Below, piece after piece: positions 19,443 to 28,164 of a stretch of DNA of 64,000 bases. The stretch is from Pseudomonas triticicola (GTDB lineage Bacteria; Pseudomonadota; Gammaproteobacteria; Pseudomonadales; Pseudomonadaceae). Below the pieces are notes generated by a model that saw nothing but the letters and a program-made list of their open reading frames with translations, was not told the DNA's origin and ran no database searches. Where the stretch lies: contig NZ_JAHSTX010000001.1 in NCBI RefSeq assembly GCF_019145375.1, forward strand, positions 4,874,647-4,938,646. The letters run 5' to 3'. A program made the position numbers and the translations under genes. Each line of letters starts with the position of its first letter. Position 1 is the first letter of the stretch.

Positions 19443-20767
19443 CTGGCGACTTGCTTGTGCCACAGCGTTGGCGCAAGGAAGGCCATCGCCAGCAGGCAAG
19501 CGCCGACCAGTAGCACGAACCCGCCATCCCAGCCGAAGTGGTCAACGGTGTAGCCCATCGCCGCACTGGCCGCGACCGAACCACCCAGATAACCGAACAG
19601 ACCGGTGAAGCCCGCTGCGGTACCGGCGGCTTTCTTCGGCGCCAGCTCCAGCGCTTGCAGACCGATCAGCATCACCGGACCGTAGATCAGGAAGCCGATC
19701 GACAACAGTGCGATCATGTCGATCATCGGGTTGCCGGCGGGATTCAGCCAGTAAACCAGGGTTGCCACGGTCACCAAGGCCATGAACACCATGCCGGTCA
19801 GGCCGCGGTTGCCACGGAAGATCTTGTCCGACATCCAGCCGCACAGCAGCGTGCCCGGAATCCCCGCCCACTCGTAGAAGAAATAGGCCCACGAGGTTTT
19901 ATCCACGGTGAAACCCTTGGCTTCCTTCAGGTACGTCGGCGCCCAGTCCAGCACGCCGTAGCGCAGCAGGTAGACGAAGACGTTGGCCATGGCGATGTAC
20001 CAGAGCATTTTGTTGCGCAGCACGTATTTGACGAAGATTTCCTTGGCGCTGAATTCGTCTTCGTGGCTGGCGTCGTAGCCTTCCGGGTAATCGTTCTTGT
20101 ACTGCTCGATTGGCGGCAGGCCGACCGATTGCGGGGTGTCGCGCATGGTGATGAAGGCGAACACCGCCACGCCCAGCGCGACCGCCGCCGGGACGTAGAA
20201 CGCGGCGTGCCAGTCATTGAACAGGCCCATGCCGATCAGGAACAGCGGGCCGATCAGACCGCCGCCAACGTTGTGCGCCACATTCCACACCGACACCACG
20301 CCGCCGCGTTCCTTCTGCGACCACCAGTGCACCATAGTCCGCCCGCTCGGCGGCCAGCCCATGCCCTGCGCCCAGCCGTTGATGAACAGCAGAATGAACA
20401 TCATCGTCACGCTGGACGTTGCCCACGGCGCGAAACCGAAAATGAACATCACCCCGGCCGAGACCAGCAGACCGAACGGCAGGAAGAAGCGCGGGTTGGA
20501 ACGGTCGGACACCAGGCCCATGAGGAACTTCGACAGACCGTAAGCGATGGCGATCGCCGACATCGCCAGACCGAGGTCGCCACGGCTGTAACCTTCGTCG
20601 ATCAGGTACGGCATGGCCAGGGAGAAGTTCTTGCGCAGCAGGTAGTAACCGGCGTAGCCGATAAAGATACCGGCGAAGATCTGCCAGCGCAGGCGGCGGT
20701 AGGTGCTGTCTATTTTTTCTTCAGGCAATGGAGCCTGATGTGCGGCAGGACGAAAGAAAGCAAACAT
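19418..20767 (-). CDS. glpT: Glycerol-3-phosphate:phosphate antiporter
   Basis: 449-aa MFS transporter of the organophosphate:Pi antiporter family, imports sn-glycerol-3-phosphate in exchange for phosphate. The start [20 protein letters not shown] and the [29 protein letters not shown] segment, with the substrate-binding Arg of TM1, match Glp[21 protein letters not shown] is the conserved signature, and a second binding Arg lies in the C-half. Twelve hydrophobic segments are evident. A GlpR-like inverted repeat lies about 50-62 bases upstream. Its last codons overlap the convergent chaC-like gene. Confidence 0.95.
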   Translation of the reverse strand: MFAFFRPAAHQAPLPEEKIDSTYRRLRWQIFAGIFIGYAGYYLLRKNFSLAMPYLIDEGYSRGDLGLAMSAIAIAYGLSKFLMGLVSDRSNPRFFLPFGLLVSAGVMFIFGFAPWATSSVTMMFILLFINGWAQGMGWPPSGRTMVHWWSQKERGGVVSVWNVAHNVGGGLIGPLFLIGMGLFNDWHAAFYVPAAVALGVAVFAFITMRDTPQSVGLPPIEQYKNDYPEGYDASHEDEFSAKEIFVKYVLRNKMLWYIAMANVFVYLLRYGVLDWAPTYLKEAKGFTVDKTSWAYFFYEWAGIPGTLLCGWMSDKIFRGNRGLTGMVFMALVTVATLVYWLNPAGNPMIDMIALLSIGFLIYGPVMLIGLQALELAPKKAAGTAAGFTGLFGYLGGSVAASAAMGYTVDHFGWDGGFVLLVGACLLAMAFLAPTLWHKQVASQSREAVA

Positions 20768-20815
20768 TCAAGAGCTCCAGTTTTCTTGTTTTGACTGCGG
20801 ATGCGAATGTTACAG

Positions 20816-20829
20816 TTTCGTTACCGAAA
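20816..20829 (-). promoter_or_regulatory. Putative GlpR operator for glpT
   Basis: TTTCG-TTAC-CGAAA is a perfect 5-bp-arm inverted repeat lying 49-62 bases before the glpT start codon. It resembles the T(T/C)CG...CGAA operators described for the glycerol-3-phosphate repressor GlpR. The glpR gene is not in this window. Confidence 0.55.
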
Positions 20830-21023
20830 ATAGCATCGCTTCACGTCGGCAAAACAGCGGAAATTTGGACAGATGAGCGTTCCTTTATGAACATGTCGCT
20901 CTGAGATAAGAAGGCGGCGCTGAGGGGATGGTGGCTCGGGTGGGTTTCTGCGGTTTAGCGCAGGGAAGAGGCAGACCTCAAAGGTAAAGCAATCCGGATT
21001 GCTCCTCCGGATCGCTCCGTGTT

Positions 21024-22001
21024 TCAACGAACCTGAACAACAACCTTGCCCACAGCCTTGCGCTGGCCGAGATCATCGATCGCCTGCGCGGCATTGCTCA
21101 GCGGATACACCTGCGATACCAGCGGTTTCAGCTTGCCCTCGGCAAACCAGGCGAACAGCTGCTGAAAGTTGGCTGCGTTGTCCTGGGGCTGGCGCTGGGC
21201 AAAGGAGCCCCAGAACACGCCGAGCACCGCCGCGCCTTTGAGCAGTGCGAGGTTGACCGGCAGTTCCGGGATGCGTCCGCTGGCGAAGCCGACTACGAGC
21301 AGGCGGCCGTTCCAGGCGATGGCGCGGATGGCCTGGTCGAACAGGTCGCCGCCGACCGGGTCGTAGATCACGTCGGCGCCCTGGCCGTCGGTGAGGCGTT
21401 TGATCTCGTCCTTGAGGCTGGCTTCGCTGTAGTTGATCAGTTCATCGGCGCCGGCAGCCTTGGCCACCGCGAGTTTTTCGGCGCTGCTGGCGGCGGCGAT
21501 CACCCGGGCGCCCATGGCTTTGCCAATCTCCACGGCGGCGAGGCCGACGCCGCCCGATGCGCCGAGCACCAGCAGGGTTTCGCCCGGCTGCAGTTGGGCG
21601 CGTTGCTTGAGCGCGTGCATCGACGTGCCGTAGGTCATGCTGAATGCAGCGGCAATGTTGAAGTCCATCGACGGCGGAATCGGCAGGACGTTGTAGCCCG
21701 GCACCGCAACCTGCTCGGCAAAACTGCCCCAGCCAGTCAGGGCCATGACCCGGTCGCCGACTTTCAGATGGCTGACCTTTTCCCCGACTTCGCGCACCAC
21801 GCCCGCCGCTTCACCGCCCGGCGAGAACGGGAAGGGCGGTTTGAACTGGTACTTGCCCTCGATGATCAGCGTGTCCGGGAAGTTGACCCCGGCGGCGTGC
21901 ACGTCCAGCAGGATTTCATTCTTCTTCAGGGCGGGGCTGGCGACGTCTTCCAGCACCAGCGATTCGGCAGGGCCGAAGGCTTTGCACAGCACGGCTTTCA
22001 T
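21024..22001 (-). CDS. NADPH:quinone oxidoreductase family protein (zinc-free MDR)
   Basis: 325-aa medium-chain dehydrogenase/reductase of the quinone oxidoreductase type. The N-terminal catalytic domain opens MKAVLCKAFGPAESLVLEDV and holds GVNFPDTLIIEGKYQ, without the zinc-ligand cysteines of alcohol dehydrogenases. The NADPH Rossmann motif is LVLGASGGVGLAAVEIGKAMGA at about residues 143-164. It resembles the P. aeruginosa gene in the same position downstream of glpT. It is monocistronic by spacing. The true substrate is unknown; quinones or acryloyl-CoA-type acceptors are both seen in the family. Confidence 0.88.
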   Translation of the reverse strand: MKAVLCKAFGPAESLVLEDVASPALKKNEILLDVHAAGVNFPDTLIIEGKYQFKPPFPFSPGGEAAGVVREVGEKVSHLKVGDRVMALTGWGSFAEQVAVPGYNVLPIPPSMDFNIAAAFSMTYGTSMHALKQRAQLQPGETLLVLGASGGVGLAAVEIGKAMGARVIAAASSAEKLAVAKAAGADELINYSEASLKDEIKRLTDGQGADVIYDPVGGDLFDQAIRAIAWNGRLLVVGFASGRIPELPVNLALLKGAAVLGVFWGSFAQRQPQDNAANFQQLFAWFAEGKLKPLVSQVYPLSNAAQAIDDLGQRKAVGKVVVQVR

Positions 22002-22151
22002 CAGGGCTATTCCTTTGGGAGTGATGGCCGATAAGTGTAGGTGTGTGAATCAACGGGTCAACGAGCATGCCCGGCCCTGATAGTCAGCCATAAGCTTGTG
22101 CTTGCGCGGCGGGTCGTTATGCTAGGCCGCAAACCGGATAAGGAGCGAATT

Positions 22152-22559
22152 GTGAAAGCGTGGATCATGTTGTTGCTGGCCCTGTCTCTGCCTGTGGCAG
22201 CACTGGCCGAAGAAGCCAAAGAAGGCGAGGCGCCGAAGGTCAATTACATCACTCTGAGCCCGCCGTTCGTCGGCAATTACGGCCTCGACGGCACCGCCAA
22301 ACTCAAGGTCTACAAGGCCGATGTGGCCCTGCGCGTAACCGGCGAAGAGGCGACCAAACTGGTCAAGGCCAACGAGCCGCTGATCCGCAATCAGCTGGTG
22401 GCGCTGTTCACTCAGCAGACCACCGAGGCGATGGGCAGCATTGAAGGCAAGGAAAAGCTCCGTCAGGAAGCGTTGAAGCAGACCCAGCAGGTCATGAATG
22501 ACGAGACCGGCAAGCCTGTTGTTGAGGATCTGTTGTTCAACAACCTGATCATTCAGTAA
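22152..22559 (+). CDS. FliL-like flagellar basal-body-associated protein
   Basis: 135-aa protein with a hydrophobic N-terminus (KAWIMLLLALSLPVAALA), likely a signal peptide or anchor, followed by a domain resembling FliL: YITLSPPFVGNYG, then YKADVALRVTGEEA and a C-terminal VEDLLFNNLIIQ where FliL has its conserved V..VLFT-like end. The GTG at 22152 is chosen because AAGGAG precedes it by the right distance and the hydrophobic segment starts there. It is not in a flagellar operon, so it is probably the second, non-flagellar FliL paralogue found in pseudomonads. It may act at the stator or in surface sensing, but this is not shown. Confidence 0.75.
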   Translation: MKAWIMLLLALSLPVAALAEEAKEGEAPKVNYITLSPPFVGNYGLDGTAKLKVYKADVALRVTGEEATKLVKANEPLIRNQLVALFTQQTTEAMGSIEGKEKLRQEALKQTQQVMNDETGKPVVEDLLFNNLIIQ

Positions 22560-22584
22560 GTCATTCGCTGTCCGGGCAGGCCTC

Positions 22585-22649
22585 TTCGCGAGCAGGCTCG
22601 CTCCCACATTGGACTGCATGTTCCTGTGGGAGCGAGCCTGCTCGCGAAA
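22585..22649. repeat. REP doublet (type A)
   Basis: Inverted pair of the GCGAGCAGGCTCGCTCCCAC element in the TTCGCGAGC...GCTCGCGAA arrangement, between the convergent FliL-like and EVE genes. Confidence 0.9.
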
Positions 22650-22672
22650 GCTATTTATCAGGCAAAAATGAA

Positions 22673-23125
22673 TCAGGGTTTGAGCCCGATAACCGCCGCC
22701 CACTGTTCTGGTGTAACCGGCATCACCGACAACCGCGAGCCCTTCTGCACCAGCGGCAGCTCCGCCAGCGCCGTCTGCTGCTTCAGATAATCCAGCTTCA
22801 ACACCCGTTTGAACGTCTCGACATGCACGACATCGATCGCGCTCCAGGCATTTTTTTCTGCTGTAGCCTTCGGATCGAAGTAATGACTGTCGGGCTCCAG
22901 CGCCGTCGGATCGGGATACGCTGCTTCAATAATTTTGCCGATCCCGGCAATCCCCGGCTCGGGGCAGCTGGAATGGTAGAAAAAGAACTCGTCACCAACG
23001 GCCATCGCCCGCAGGAAGTTGCGCGCCTGATAATTGCGAACCCCGTCCCAGCGCGCCTTGCCGAGCTTTTCCAGACCCTTGATCGAAAGCTCGTCCGGCT
23101 CTGATTTCATCAGCCAATAGGCCAT
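22673..23125 (-). CDS. EVE domain-containing protein
   Basis: 150-aa single-domain EVE protein (PUA-like fold, thymocyte nuclear protein 1 family). The start MAYWLMKSEPDELSIKGLEK and the internal RWDGVRNYQARNFLRAM and DEFFFYHSSCPEPGIAGI stretches are nearly invariant in the family. EVE domains bind modified bases or RNA, but the cellular role of this bacterial form is unknown. The start at 23125 was preferred to an earlier in-frame ATG because conservation begins at MAYWLMKSEP and a GGAG-type site lies upstream. Confidence 0.93.
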   Translation of the reverse strand: MAYWLMKSEPDELSIKGLEKLGKARWDGVRNYQARNFLRAMAVGDEFFFYHSSCPEPGIAGIGKIIEAAYPDPTALEPDSHYFDPKATAEKNAWSAIDVVHVETFKRVLKLDYLKQQTALAELPLVQKGSRLSVMPVTPEQWAAVIGLKP

Positions 23126-23322
23126 GTCTTGTGCTCCTGAAAAGGTCATTGGGCAGGTTGTCGGGCAATTTTATGACAAACCGACAGTCGGTTGACGTCA
23201 GCGTTTGCGCACAGGTTCACGTTGCCGCAAAATGCCGGCCTTTAAAGCTTGACGCTGCTGCACGGCCTACGAACGGAAACCGCTGCTGTCATCGTGATGA
23301 TGTGCCTTGAGGGGGGCAATCG

Positions 23323-23478
23323 ATGAAACGCAAACCGGATTTGCTATGGACTTTGGTAATTTTGTTTGGCCTGGGCGTGGTAACCACCGGTTACGCGCAG
23401 AGCCTGTGGGCGAACAAGGCCGACGCGCCGATTGAAGTGGCGCAACAGGTGCAACAGTCGACCGCTTTCAAACGCTGA
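23323..23478 (+). CDS. 51-residue predicted single-pass membrane peptide
   Basis: Small open frame beginning MKRKPDLLWTLVILFGLGVV and ending in TAFKR. It has a basic N-terminus, one hydrophobic segment of about 20 residues, then a hydrophilic tail with GYAQSLWANKADAP. A strong GAGGGGGG site lies 8-13 bases before the ATG. The layout (N-in, one membrane helix, about 25 periplasmic residues) is that of many short inner-membrane peptides. I do not recognise a named family. It stands alone between the divergent EVE gene and the convergent cyclo-ligase gene. Confidence 0.7.
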   Translation: MKRKPDLLWTLVILFGLGVVTTGYAQSLWANKADAPIEVAQQVQQSTAFKR

Positions 23479-23513
23479 ACCTGTCTCTTCGACGCCGCTG
23501 GTCCCTGCGGCGT

Positions 23514-24119
23514 CTACTCTGCGAAATACCACGCCTTGTCGGTGACCGTGCCTTGTAACGGCACATCCCAGCTCGCCTGCGCCAGACGTTCTACCTTCTG
23601 ACACTCATGGGCCAGGCCCAGCAGCGTCGGCTTGCGCCAGTTCTTGCGCCGGGCCAGATAGGCGAGGCTGCGATCATAAAATCCGCCGCCCATGCCCAGG
23701 CGCCCACCGACATCGTCAAACCCTACCAGCGGCAACAGCACCAGATCCAGCGCCCAGACCTTGCGTTGCCGAGCCAGATTGGCCCGGGGCTCGAGGATGC
23801 GGAAGCGATTGGGGGTCAGCTTTTCGCCAGGACGAATACGCTGGAAGACCATTTTCGTTCGTGGCCATGCGCTGAGTACCGGCAGATAAGTCGCCTTGCC
23901 GCGACGCTGGGCTTCGCGCAGCAGCAGGCGCGGATCGATTTCACCGTCGGTGGGCAAATACAGAGAGATATGTTTTGCCCGGCGAAAGTGCGGGTCGTGG
24001 GCCAATTGCCGGAACAGGCCTTTGGCAGCCTGGCGTTGTTCGCCCGGCGTCAGTGCGCGGCGCGCCTTGCGCAGCAGGCGGCGGAGTTGCGGGCGGGGCA
24101 GCAGCGCGGGTTCGGTCAT
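23514..24119 (-). CDS. fau: 5-formyltetrahydrofolate cyclo-ligase
   Basis: 201-aa enzyme (MTHFS, YgfA) that converts 5-formyl-THF to 5,10-methenyl-THF with ATP. Conserved sequence includes RRLLRKARRALTP at the N-terminus, the YLPTDGEIDP loop and the catalytic LPLVGFDDVGGRLGMGGGFYDR near residues 133-155. The gene follows 6S RNA on the same strand, the ssrS-ygfA arrangement known from E. coli and P. aeruginosa, so it is probably expressed in part by read-through from the ssrS promoter. Family members have been linked to persister formation in E. coli. Confidence 0.94.
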   Translation of the reverse strand: MTEPALLPRPQLRRLLRKARRALTPGEQRQAAKGLFRQLAHDPHFRRAKHISLYLPTDGEIDPRLLLREAQRRGKATYLPVLSAWPRTKMVFQRIRPGEKLTPNRFRILEPRANLARQRKVWALDLVLLPLVGFDDVGGRLGMGGGFYDRSLAYLARRKNWRKPTLLGLAHECQKVERLAQASWDVPLQGTVTDKAWYFAE

Positions 24120-24156
24120 GGTTCGGCTTCGGCAGGTGGATGCAAAAACGTACGCA

Positions 24157-24193
24157 TAAAAAATCCGATGTCGGCATACACCGACATCGGATT
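24157..24193 (-). terminator. Terminator between 6S RNA and fau
   Basis: A 13-bp perfect stem (AATCCGATGTCGG, 24162-24174, with 24181-24193) is followed on the minus strand by a T-run. It ends the ssrS transcript; read-through would reach the cyclo-ligase gene. Confidence 0.9.
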
Positions 24194-24200
24194 CGAATCA

Positions 24201-24377
24201 GGCTCCCCGGATGAACCGCTGTCAACTCAGCCCTTGAACCCGAAAGTTCAAGGTGGAAGAAGCAGTAGACTTTAAGGCTTTCCGTCTAGCGGACATGCAC
24301 ACCAGCCCAACGTGCAACTTCCAGGGTAGTGCGAATCGGCTCCGGGACATCGTCAACTGGCAAGCACCCCAGGGAGT
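24201..24377 (-). ncRNA. ssrS: 6S RNA
   Basis: A transcript of about 177 nt that would mimic an open promoter and sequester sigma-70 RNA polymerase in stationary phase. On the minus strand it carries recognisable 6S blocks: CCCGGAGCCGAT near the 5' side, GTGCATGTCCG and GAAAGCCTTAAA in the middle, and the near-invariant CACCTTGAAC...GGTTCAAGGGC hairpin before the 3' strand of the closing stem. The ends CTCCC and GGGAG pair. It lies between zapA and fau, the standard place in gammaproteobacteria. The ends are estimates: the 5' end from the -10 TATACT (24384-24389), the 3' end from the closing stem. Confidence 0.93.
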
Positions 24378-24383
24378 GCCGCG

Positions 24384-24389
24384 AGTATA
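24384..24389 (-). promoter_or_regulatory. -10 element of the 6S RNA promoter
   Basis: TATACT on the minus strand lies about seven bases before the predicted 6S RNA start. No convincing -35 was identified. Confidence 0.5.
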
Positions 24390-24408
24390 CCTCAAGCTGT
24401 CAGGCGAA

Positions 24409-24726
24409 TCAGCCCTTGGCGGTGTTCTGATCGTCGGCCAGGACCAGATCGACACGATCGAGCAAGTCGCGTACCTGTTCGCGGGTCGAACCGCTGGCCT
24501 GGATGTCCGGGCGCTCTTCTTTGTGCAACAGGTCGTGGGTGATGTTCAGCGCGGCCATCACGGCAATGCGGTCGGCGCCGATGACTTTGCCGCTGCTGCG
24601 GATCTCGCGCATCTTGCCGTCCAGGTAGCGGGCGGCACTGACCAGATTGCTGCGTTCTTCCGGCGGGCAGATGATCGAATACTCTTTGTCGAGGATCTGC
24701 ACGGTAACGCTATTGCTTGAACTCAT
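24409..24726 (-). CDS. zapA: Cell division protein ZapA
   Basis: 105-aa FtsZ-associated protein that bundles and stabilises FtsZ protofilaments. The N-terminal domain has VTVQILDKEYSIICPPEERSNLVSAARYLDGKMREIR, close to ZapA. A C-terminal coiled-coil helix follows (IAVMAALNITHDLLHKEE onward). It overlaps the stop of the upstream small coiled-coil gene by 4 bp (ATGA), so the two are translationally coupled. 6S RNA follows on the same strand. The tail ends NTAKG. Length is normal. Confidence 0.94.
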   Translation of the reverse strand: MSSSNSVTVQILDKEYSIICPPEERSNLVSAARYLDGKMREIRSSGKVIGADRIAVMAALNITHDLLHKEERPDIQASGSTREQVRDLLDRVDLVLADDQNTAKG

Positions 24727-24932
24727 GAGTCTTGCTCCAGGGCCTTGAGGCGCGAAATCATCGATTCGACCTTACGCCGGGCGATTTCGTTTTTTTCAAT
24801 GAGGTGAGCGCGTTCCTCGCGCCAGGTTTTTTCCTGAGCTAGTAAGAGTGCGTTTTGACTCTTAAGTTGCTCGACTCGGCCAATCAGCAGTTCGAGTCTG
24901 GCCATCAGCGCTTGCAGGTCGGTGTCTTCCAT
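24723..24932 (-). CDS. ZapB-like short coiled-coil protein (TIGR02449 type)
   Basis: About 69 residues from MEDTDLQALMARLELLIGRV, almost entirely a heptad-patterned coiled coil (LIGRVEQLKSQNALLLAQEKTWREERAHLIEKNEIARRK). It resembles the small protein encoded directly before zapA in many gammaproteobacteria, thought to act like ZapB in the divisome. A start three codons earlier (24941) is equally open. The 4-bp overlap with zapA supports co-translation. It is divergent from the ygfB-pepP-ubiH operon. Confidence 0.85.
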   Translation of the reverse strand: MEDTDLQALMARLELLIGRVEQLKSQNALLLAQEKTWREERAHLIEKNEIARRKVESMISRLKALEQDS

Positions 24933-25057
24933 TGGGTCCACGTGTTCGTCTGATGGGTGGTAACTGGCGGACAGCCTTTAATGGTCTTGGCGGGGCTGTC
25001 GATGTAGGATACAAGGCCTTCATTCTAGACATAGCGCCGTCTGGCGCCTAGCTGCCC

Positions 25058-25618
25058 ATGACCATTGCGAATTCCCCGTACCAAGCCTTTGCCACCCTGC
25101 TGACTGCCAGCGGCCACAACGTCTCGCCTGCCGAACTGCACGGCGTGCTGCTCGGGCGCAGTTGCGCCGGGGCCGGCTTCGATAACGACGGCTGGCTGAT
25201 CGACGCCGCCGAACTGCTCGAAGGCGAGATCCAGGACAACGTCCGCAACGCCCTGATCGGCCTGCAGGAGATGGTCAAAGGCGAGCTGACTGGCGACGAC
25301 GTGACCGTCGTTCTGCTGCTGCCGACCGACGATGCACCGCTGGCCGACCGCGCTGCCGCACTGGGCGAGTGGTGCCAGGGTTTCCTCAGCGGTTTCGGCC
25401 TGAACTGCCGCGACAGCAGCATGCTCAGCACCGAAGCCACCGAAGTGCTGCAGGATCTGGCAGCCATTTCCCAGGTGCAGGACGCGCTGGAAGAATCCGA
25501 AGACGGCGAATCCGACTACATGGAAGTCATGGAATACCTGCGCGTCGCGCCGTTGCTGCTGTTCTCGGAAACCAAAAAAGCCGATGTGCCGCCAGCCGCC
25601 AAGCCGTCGCTGCATTAA
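25058..25618 (+). CDS. YgfB/YecA family protein (UPF0149)
   Basis: 186-aa UPF0149 member. It starts [38 protein letters not shown] and contains [21 protein letters not shown], both hallmarks. The C-terminal zinc-binding tail of longer YecA/SecA-like proteins is absent. The P. aeruginosa orthologue YgfB has been reported to repress the ampDh3/AlpA pathway and influence beta-lactam resistance. It is the first gene of an operon with pepP and the ubiquinone monooxygenases, and divergent from the zapB-like gene. Confidence 0.92.
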   Translation: MTIANSPYQAFATLLTASGHNVSPAELHGVLLGRSCAGAGFDNDGWLIDAAELLEGEIQDNVRNALIGLQEMVKGELTGDDVTVVLLLPTDDAPLADRAAALGEWCQGFLSGFGLNCRDSSMLSTEATEVLQDLAAISQVQDALEESEDGESDYMEVMEYLRVAPLLLFSETKKADVPPAAKPSLH

Positions 25619-25645
25619 TCGCGTGCCAGGGAAAGCCATCTGCCC

Positions 25646-26980
25646 ATGACCCACATCCCCAAAGCGGAATACAGCCGTCGCCGCAAGGCCCTGATGGCGC
25701 AGATGGAACCCAACAGCATCGCGATCCTGCCCGCCGCCGCGGTGGCCATCCGCAACCGCGACGTCGAGCATGTCTACCGTCAGGACAGCGACTTCCAGTA
25801 CCTCAGCGGTTTTCCCGAGCCACAAGCCGTCATCGTTCTGATGCCCGGTCGCGAGCACGGCGAGTACATCCTGTTCTGCCGTGAACGCAACGCCGAACGC
25901 GAATTGTGGGATGGCCTGCGCGCCGGGCAGGAAGGCGCGATCCGCGAATACGGCGCCGACGACGCCTTTCCGATTACTGACATCGACGACATTCTTCCCG
26001 GCCTGATCGAAGGCCGCGACCGGGTGTATTCGGCGATGGGCAGCAACCCTGAATTCGATCGGCACCTGATGGACTGGATCAACGTGATCCGCTCCAAGGC
26101 GCACCTCGGCGCGCAGCCGCCGAATGAATTCGTTGCCCTGGATCATCTGCTGCACGACATGCGCCTGTATAAATCGGCGGTAGAAGTGAAGGTGATGCGC
26201 GAAGCCGCGCGGATCTCCGCGCAAGCGCATATCCGCGCGATGCAGGCCAGTCGTCCGGGGCTGCATGAATACAGCCTCGAAGCCGAACTGGATTACGAAT
26301 TCCGCAAGGGCGGGGCGAAGATGCCGGCCTACGGTTCGATCGTCGCCGCCGGGCGCAACAGCTGCATCCTGCATTACCAGCAGAATGACGCGTTGCTCAA
26401 GGACGGCGATCTGGTGTTGATCGACGCCGGTTGCGAGATCGACTGCTACGCCAGCGACATCACCCGCACGTGGCCGGTCAACGGCAAGTTTTCGCCGGAG
26501 CAGAAGGCGATCTACGAGTTGGTGCTGGCTTCGCAGGAAGCGGCATTCGCCGAGATCGCACCGAACAAGCACTGGAATCAGGCGCACGAGGCCACGGTGC
26601 GGGTGATCACCGCAGGTCTGGTCAAGCTTGGTTTGTTGCAGGGCGAGGTTGACGAGTTGATCGCCAGCGAAGCCTACAAGGCTTTTTATATGCACCGTGC
26701 CGGCCACTGGCTGGGTATGGATGTGCATGACGTCGGCGAGTACAAGGTCGGCGGCGAATGGCGCGTGCTGGAGGTCGGCATGGCGCTGACCGTGGAGCCG
26801 GGCATCTACATCGCCGCGGACAATCAGAACGTGGCGAAGAAATGGCGCGGCATTGGCGTGCGCATCGAGGATGACGTGGTCGTAACGCGATCCGGTTGTG
26901 AAATTCTCACCAGCGGTGTGCCAAAAACCGTTGCCGAGATCGAAGCGCTGATGGCACAAGCAAGGACACACGCAGCATGA
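25646..26980 (+). CDS. pepP: Xaa-Pro aminopeptidase P
   Basis: 444-aa metallopeptidase that removes the N-terminal residue before proline. The N-terminal creatinase-like domain occupies about residues 1-175, and the pita-bread catalytic domain follows. Dimetal ligands are recognisable in LVLIDAGCEIDCYASDITRTWPV (two Asp), HRAGHWLGMDVHDVGE (His), LTVEPGIYI (Glu) and VRIEDDVVVT (Glu). The gene starts 27 bp after the UPF0149 gene and overlaps ubiH by 4 bp, the same order as in E. coli and P. aeruginosa. Confidence 0.96.
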   Translation: MTHIPKAEYSRRRKALMAQMEPNSIAILPAAAVAIRNRDVEHVYRQDSDFQYLSGFPEPQAVIVLMPGREHGEYILFCRERNAERELWDGLRAGQEGAIREYGADDAFPITDIDDILPGLIEGRDRVYSAMGSNPEFDRHLMDWINVIRSKAHLGAQPPNEFVALDHLLHDMRLYKSAVEVKVMREAARISAQAHIRAMQASRPGLHEYSLEAELDYEFRKGGAKMPAYGSIVAAGRNSCILHYQQNDALLKDGDLVLIDAGCEIDCYASDITRTWPVNGKFSPEQKAIYELVLASQEAAFAEIAPNKHWNQAHEATVRVITAGLVKLGLLQGEVDELIASEAYKAFYMHRAGHWLGMDVHDVGEYKVGGEWRVLEVGMALTVEPGIYIAADNQNVAKKWRGIGVRIEDDVVVTRSGCEILTSGVPKTVAEIEALMAQARTHAA

Positions 26981-28164
26981 GTCGAGTCAATCTGGCAATC
27001 ATCGGTGGCGGTCTGGTCGGCGCCAGTCTGGCGTTGGCGTTGCAGGCCGGGGCCAAGGCGCAGGGCTGGAAAATCGTCCTGATCGAACCGTTCGCTCCCG
27101 GCGACAGCTGGCAGCCGAGCTACGACGCCCGCTCTTCGGCGCTGTCGTTCGGCTCGCGGCAGATTTATCAGCGCCTGGGCGTGTGGCAGGAAATTTCCCG
27201 CCGCGCCGAGCCGATCAAACAGATTCATGTCTCCGACCGTGGCCGTTTCTCCACCGCGCGCTTGTCGGCGATGGAAGAGGGTGTGCCAGCGCTCGGTTAC
27301 GTGGTGGAAAACGCTTGGCTCGGCCAGTGCCTGTGGCAACACCTCGATAAAGACGTGATCACGTGGCGCTGCCCGGCGGAAGTCACGCGCATGGAGCCGT
27401 TGGCCGATGGCTACCGCCTGACCCTCAACGATGAAACCACGCTGGAATGCGACCTCGCGGTGCTCGCCGATGGCGGCCGGTCCGGGCTGCGCGAACAGTT
27501 GGGCATCAACGTGCGCACGCGCCCGTACAACCAGAGCGCGCTGATTGCCAACATCACCCCGAGTGAAGCGCACAACGGCATGGCTTTCGAGCGCTTTACC
27601 GATGAGGGGCCGATGGCCCTGCTGCCGTTGCCGGACAATCGCTGCGCACTGGTGTGGACGCGGCTGGGCATGGATGCGCAGCGTCTGACTGAATTGAGCG
27701 AGCGTGATTTTCTCAGCGAGCTGCAAGGCGTGTTCGGTTACCGCCTCGGCACTTTGAAACAGGTCGGCGCGCGGCATCTTTATCCGCTGGCACTGATCGA
27801 AGCTGAAGAACAGGTGCGCTCGCATCTGGCCGTGCTCGGCAACGCCGCACACAGCCTGCACCCGATCGCCGGCCAGGGCTTCAACCTTTCGCTGCGTGAC
27901 GCCGATGCCTTGGCTGCCGCGCTGCTTGCGAGTGATAAGCCGCTGGGCGACTTCGCTACGTTGCAGGCCTATCGCGAGCGGCAGCGCCTTGATCAGGACC
28001 TGACGGTGGGCTTCTCCGATCAGGTCACGCGCCTGTTCGGCAGCAGCCAGCCGCTGGTGTCGCTGGGGCGCAATCTCGGCCTGCTCGGCCTCGACCTGCT
28101 GCCGCCAGCCAAACGCTGGTTCGCCCGGCAGGCGATGGGCCTGGGAACCCGTCCGGATGCTTGA
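26977..28164 (+). CDS. ubiH: 2-octaprenyl-6-methoxyphenol hydroxylase UbiH
   Basis: 395-aa flavoprotein monooxygenase of ubiquinone synthesis. The FAD GxGxxG motif is NLAIIGGGLVGASLALAL at residues 4-21. DG-type motif LAVLADGGRSGLREQLGI is near residues 162-178, and the second FAD motif with GNAAHSLHPIAGQGFNLSLRD lies near 288-308. It overlaps pepP (ATGA) and the downstream thioesterase-like gene. UbiH and UbiI type genes in the same operon support assignment to successive ring hydroxylations; which position each one modifies is from family knowledge. Confidence 0.94.
   Translation: MSRVNLAIIGGGLVGASLALALQAGAKAQGWKIVLIEPFAPGDSWQPSYDARSSALSFGSRQIYQRLGVWQEISRRAEPIKQIHVSDRGRFSTARLSAMEEGVPALGYVVENAWLGQCLWQHLDKDVITWRCPAEVTRMEPLADGYRLTLNDETTLECDLAVLADGGRSGLREQLGINVRTRPYNQSALIANITPSEAHNGMAFERFTDEGPMALLPLPDNRCALVWTRLGMDAQRLTELSERDFLSELQGVFGYRLGTLKQVGARHLYPLALIEAEEQVRSHLAVLGNAAHSLHPIAGQGFNLSLRDADALAAALLASDKPLGDFATLQAYRERQRLDQDLTVGFSDQVTRLFGSSQPLVSLGRNLGLLGLDLLPPAKRWFARQAMGLGTRPDA

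Noticed and set aside
25025..26971. 648-codon minus-strand frame opposite the UPF0149 gene and pepP
   Set aside because: Shadow frame of two well-identified genes; no start site or family match.
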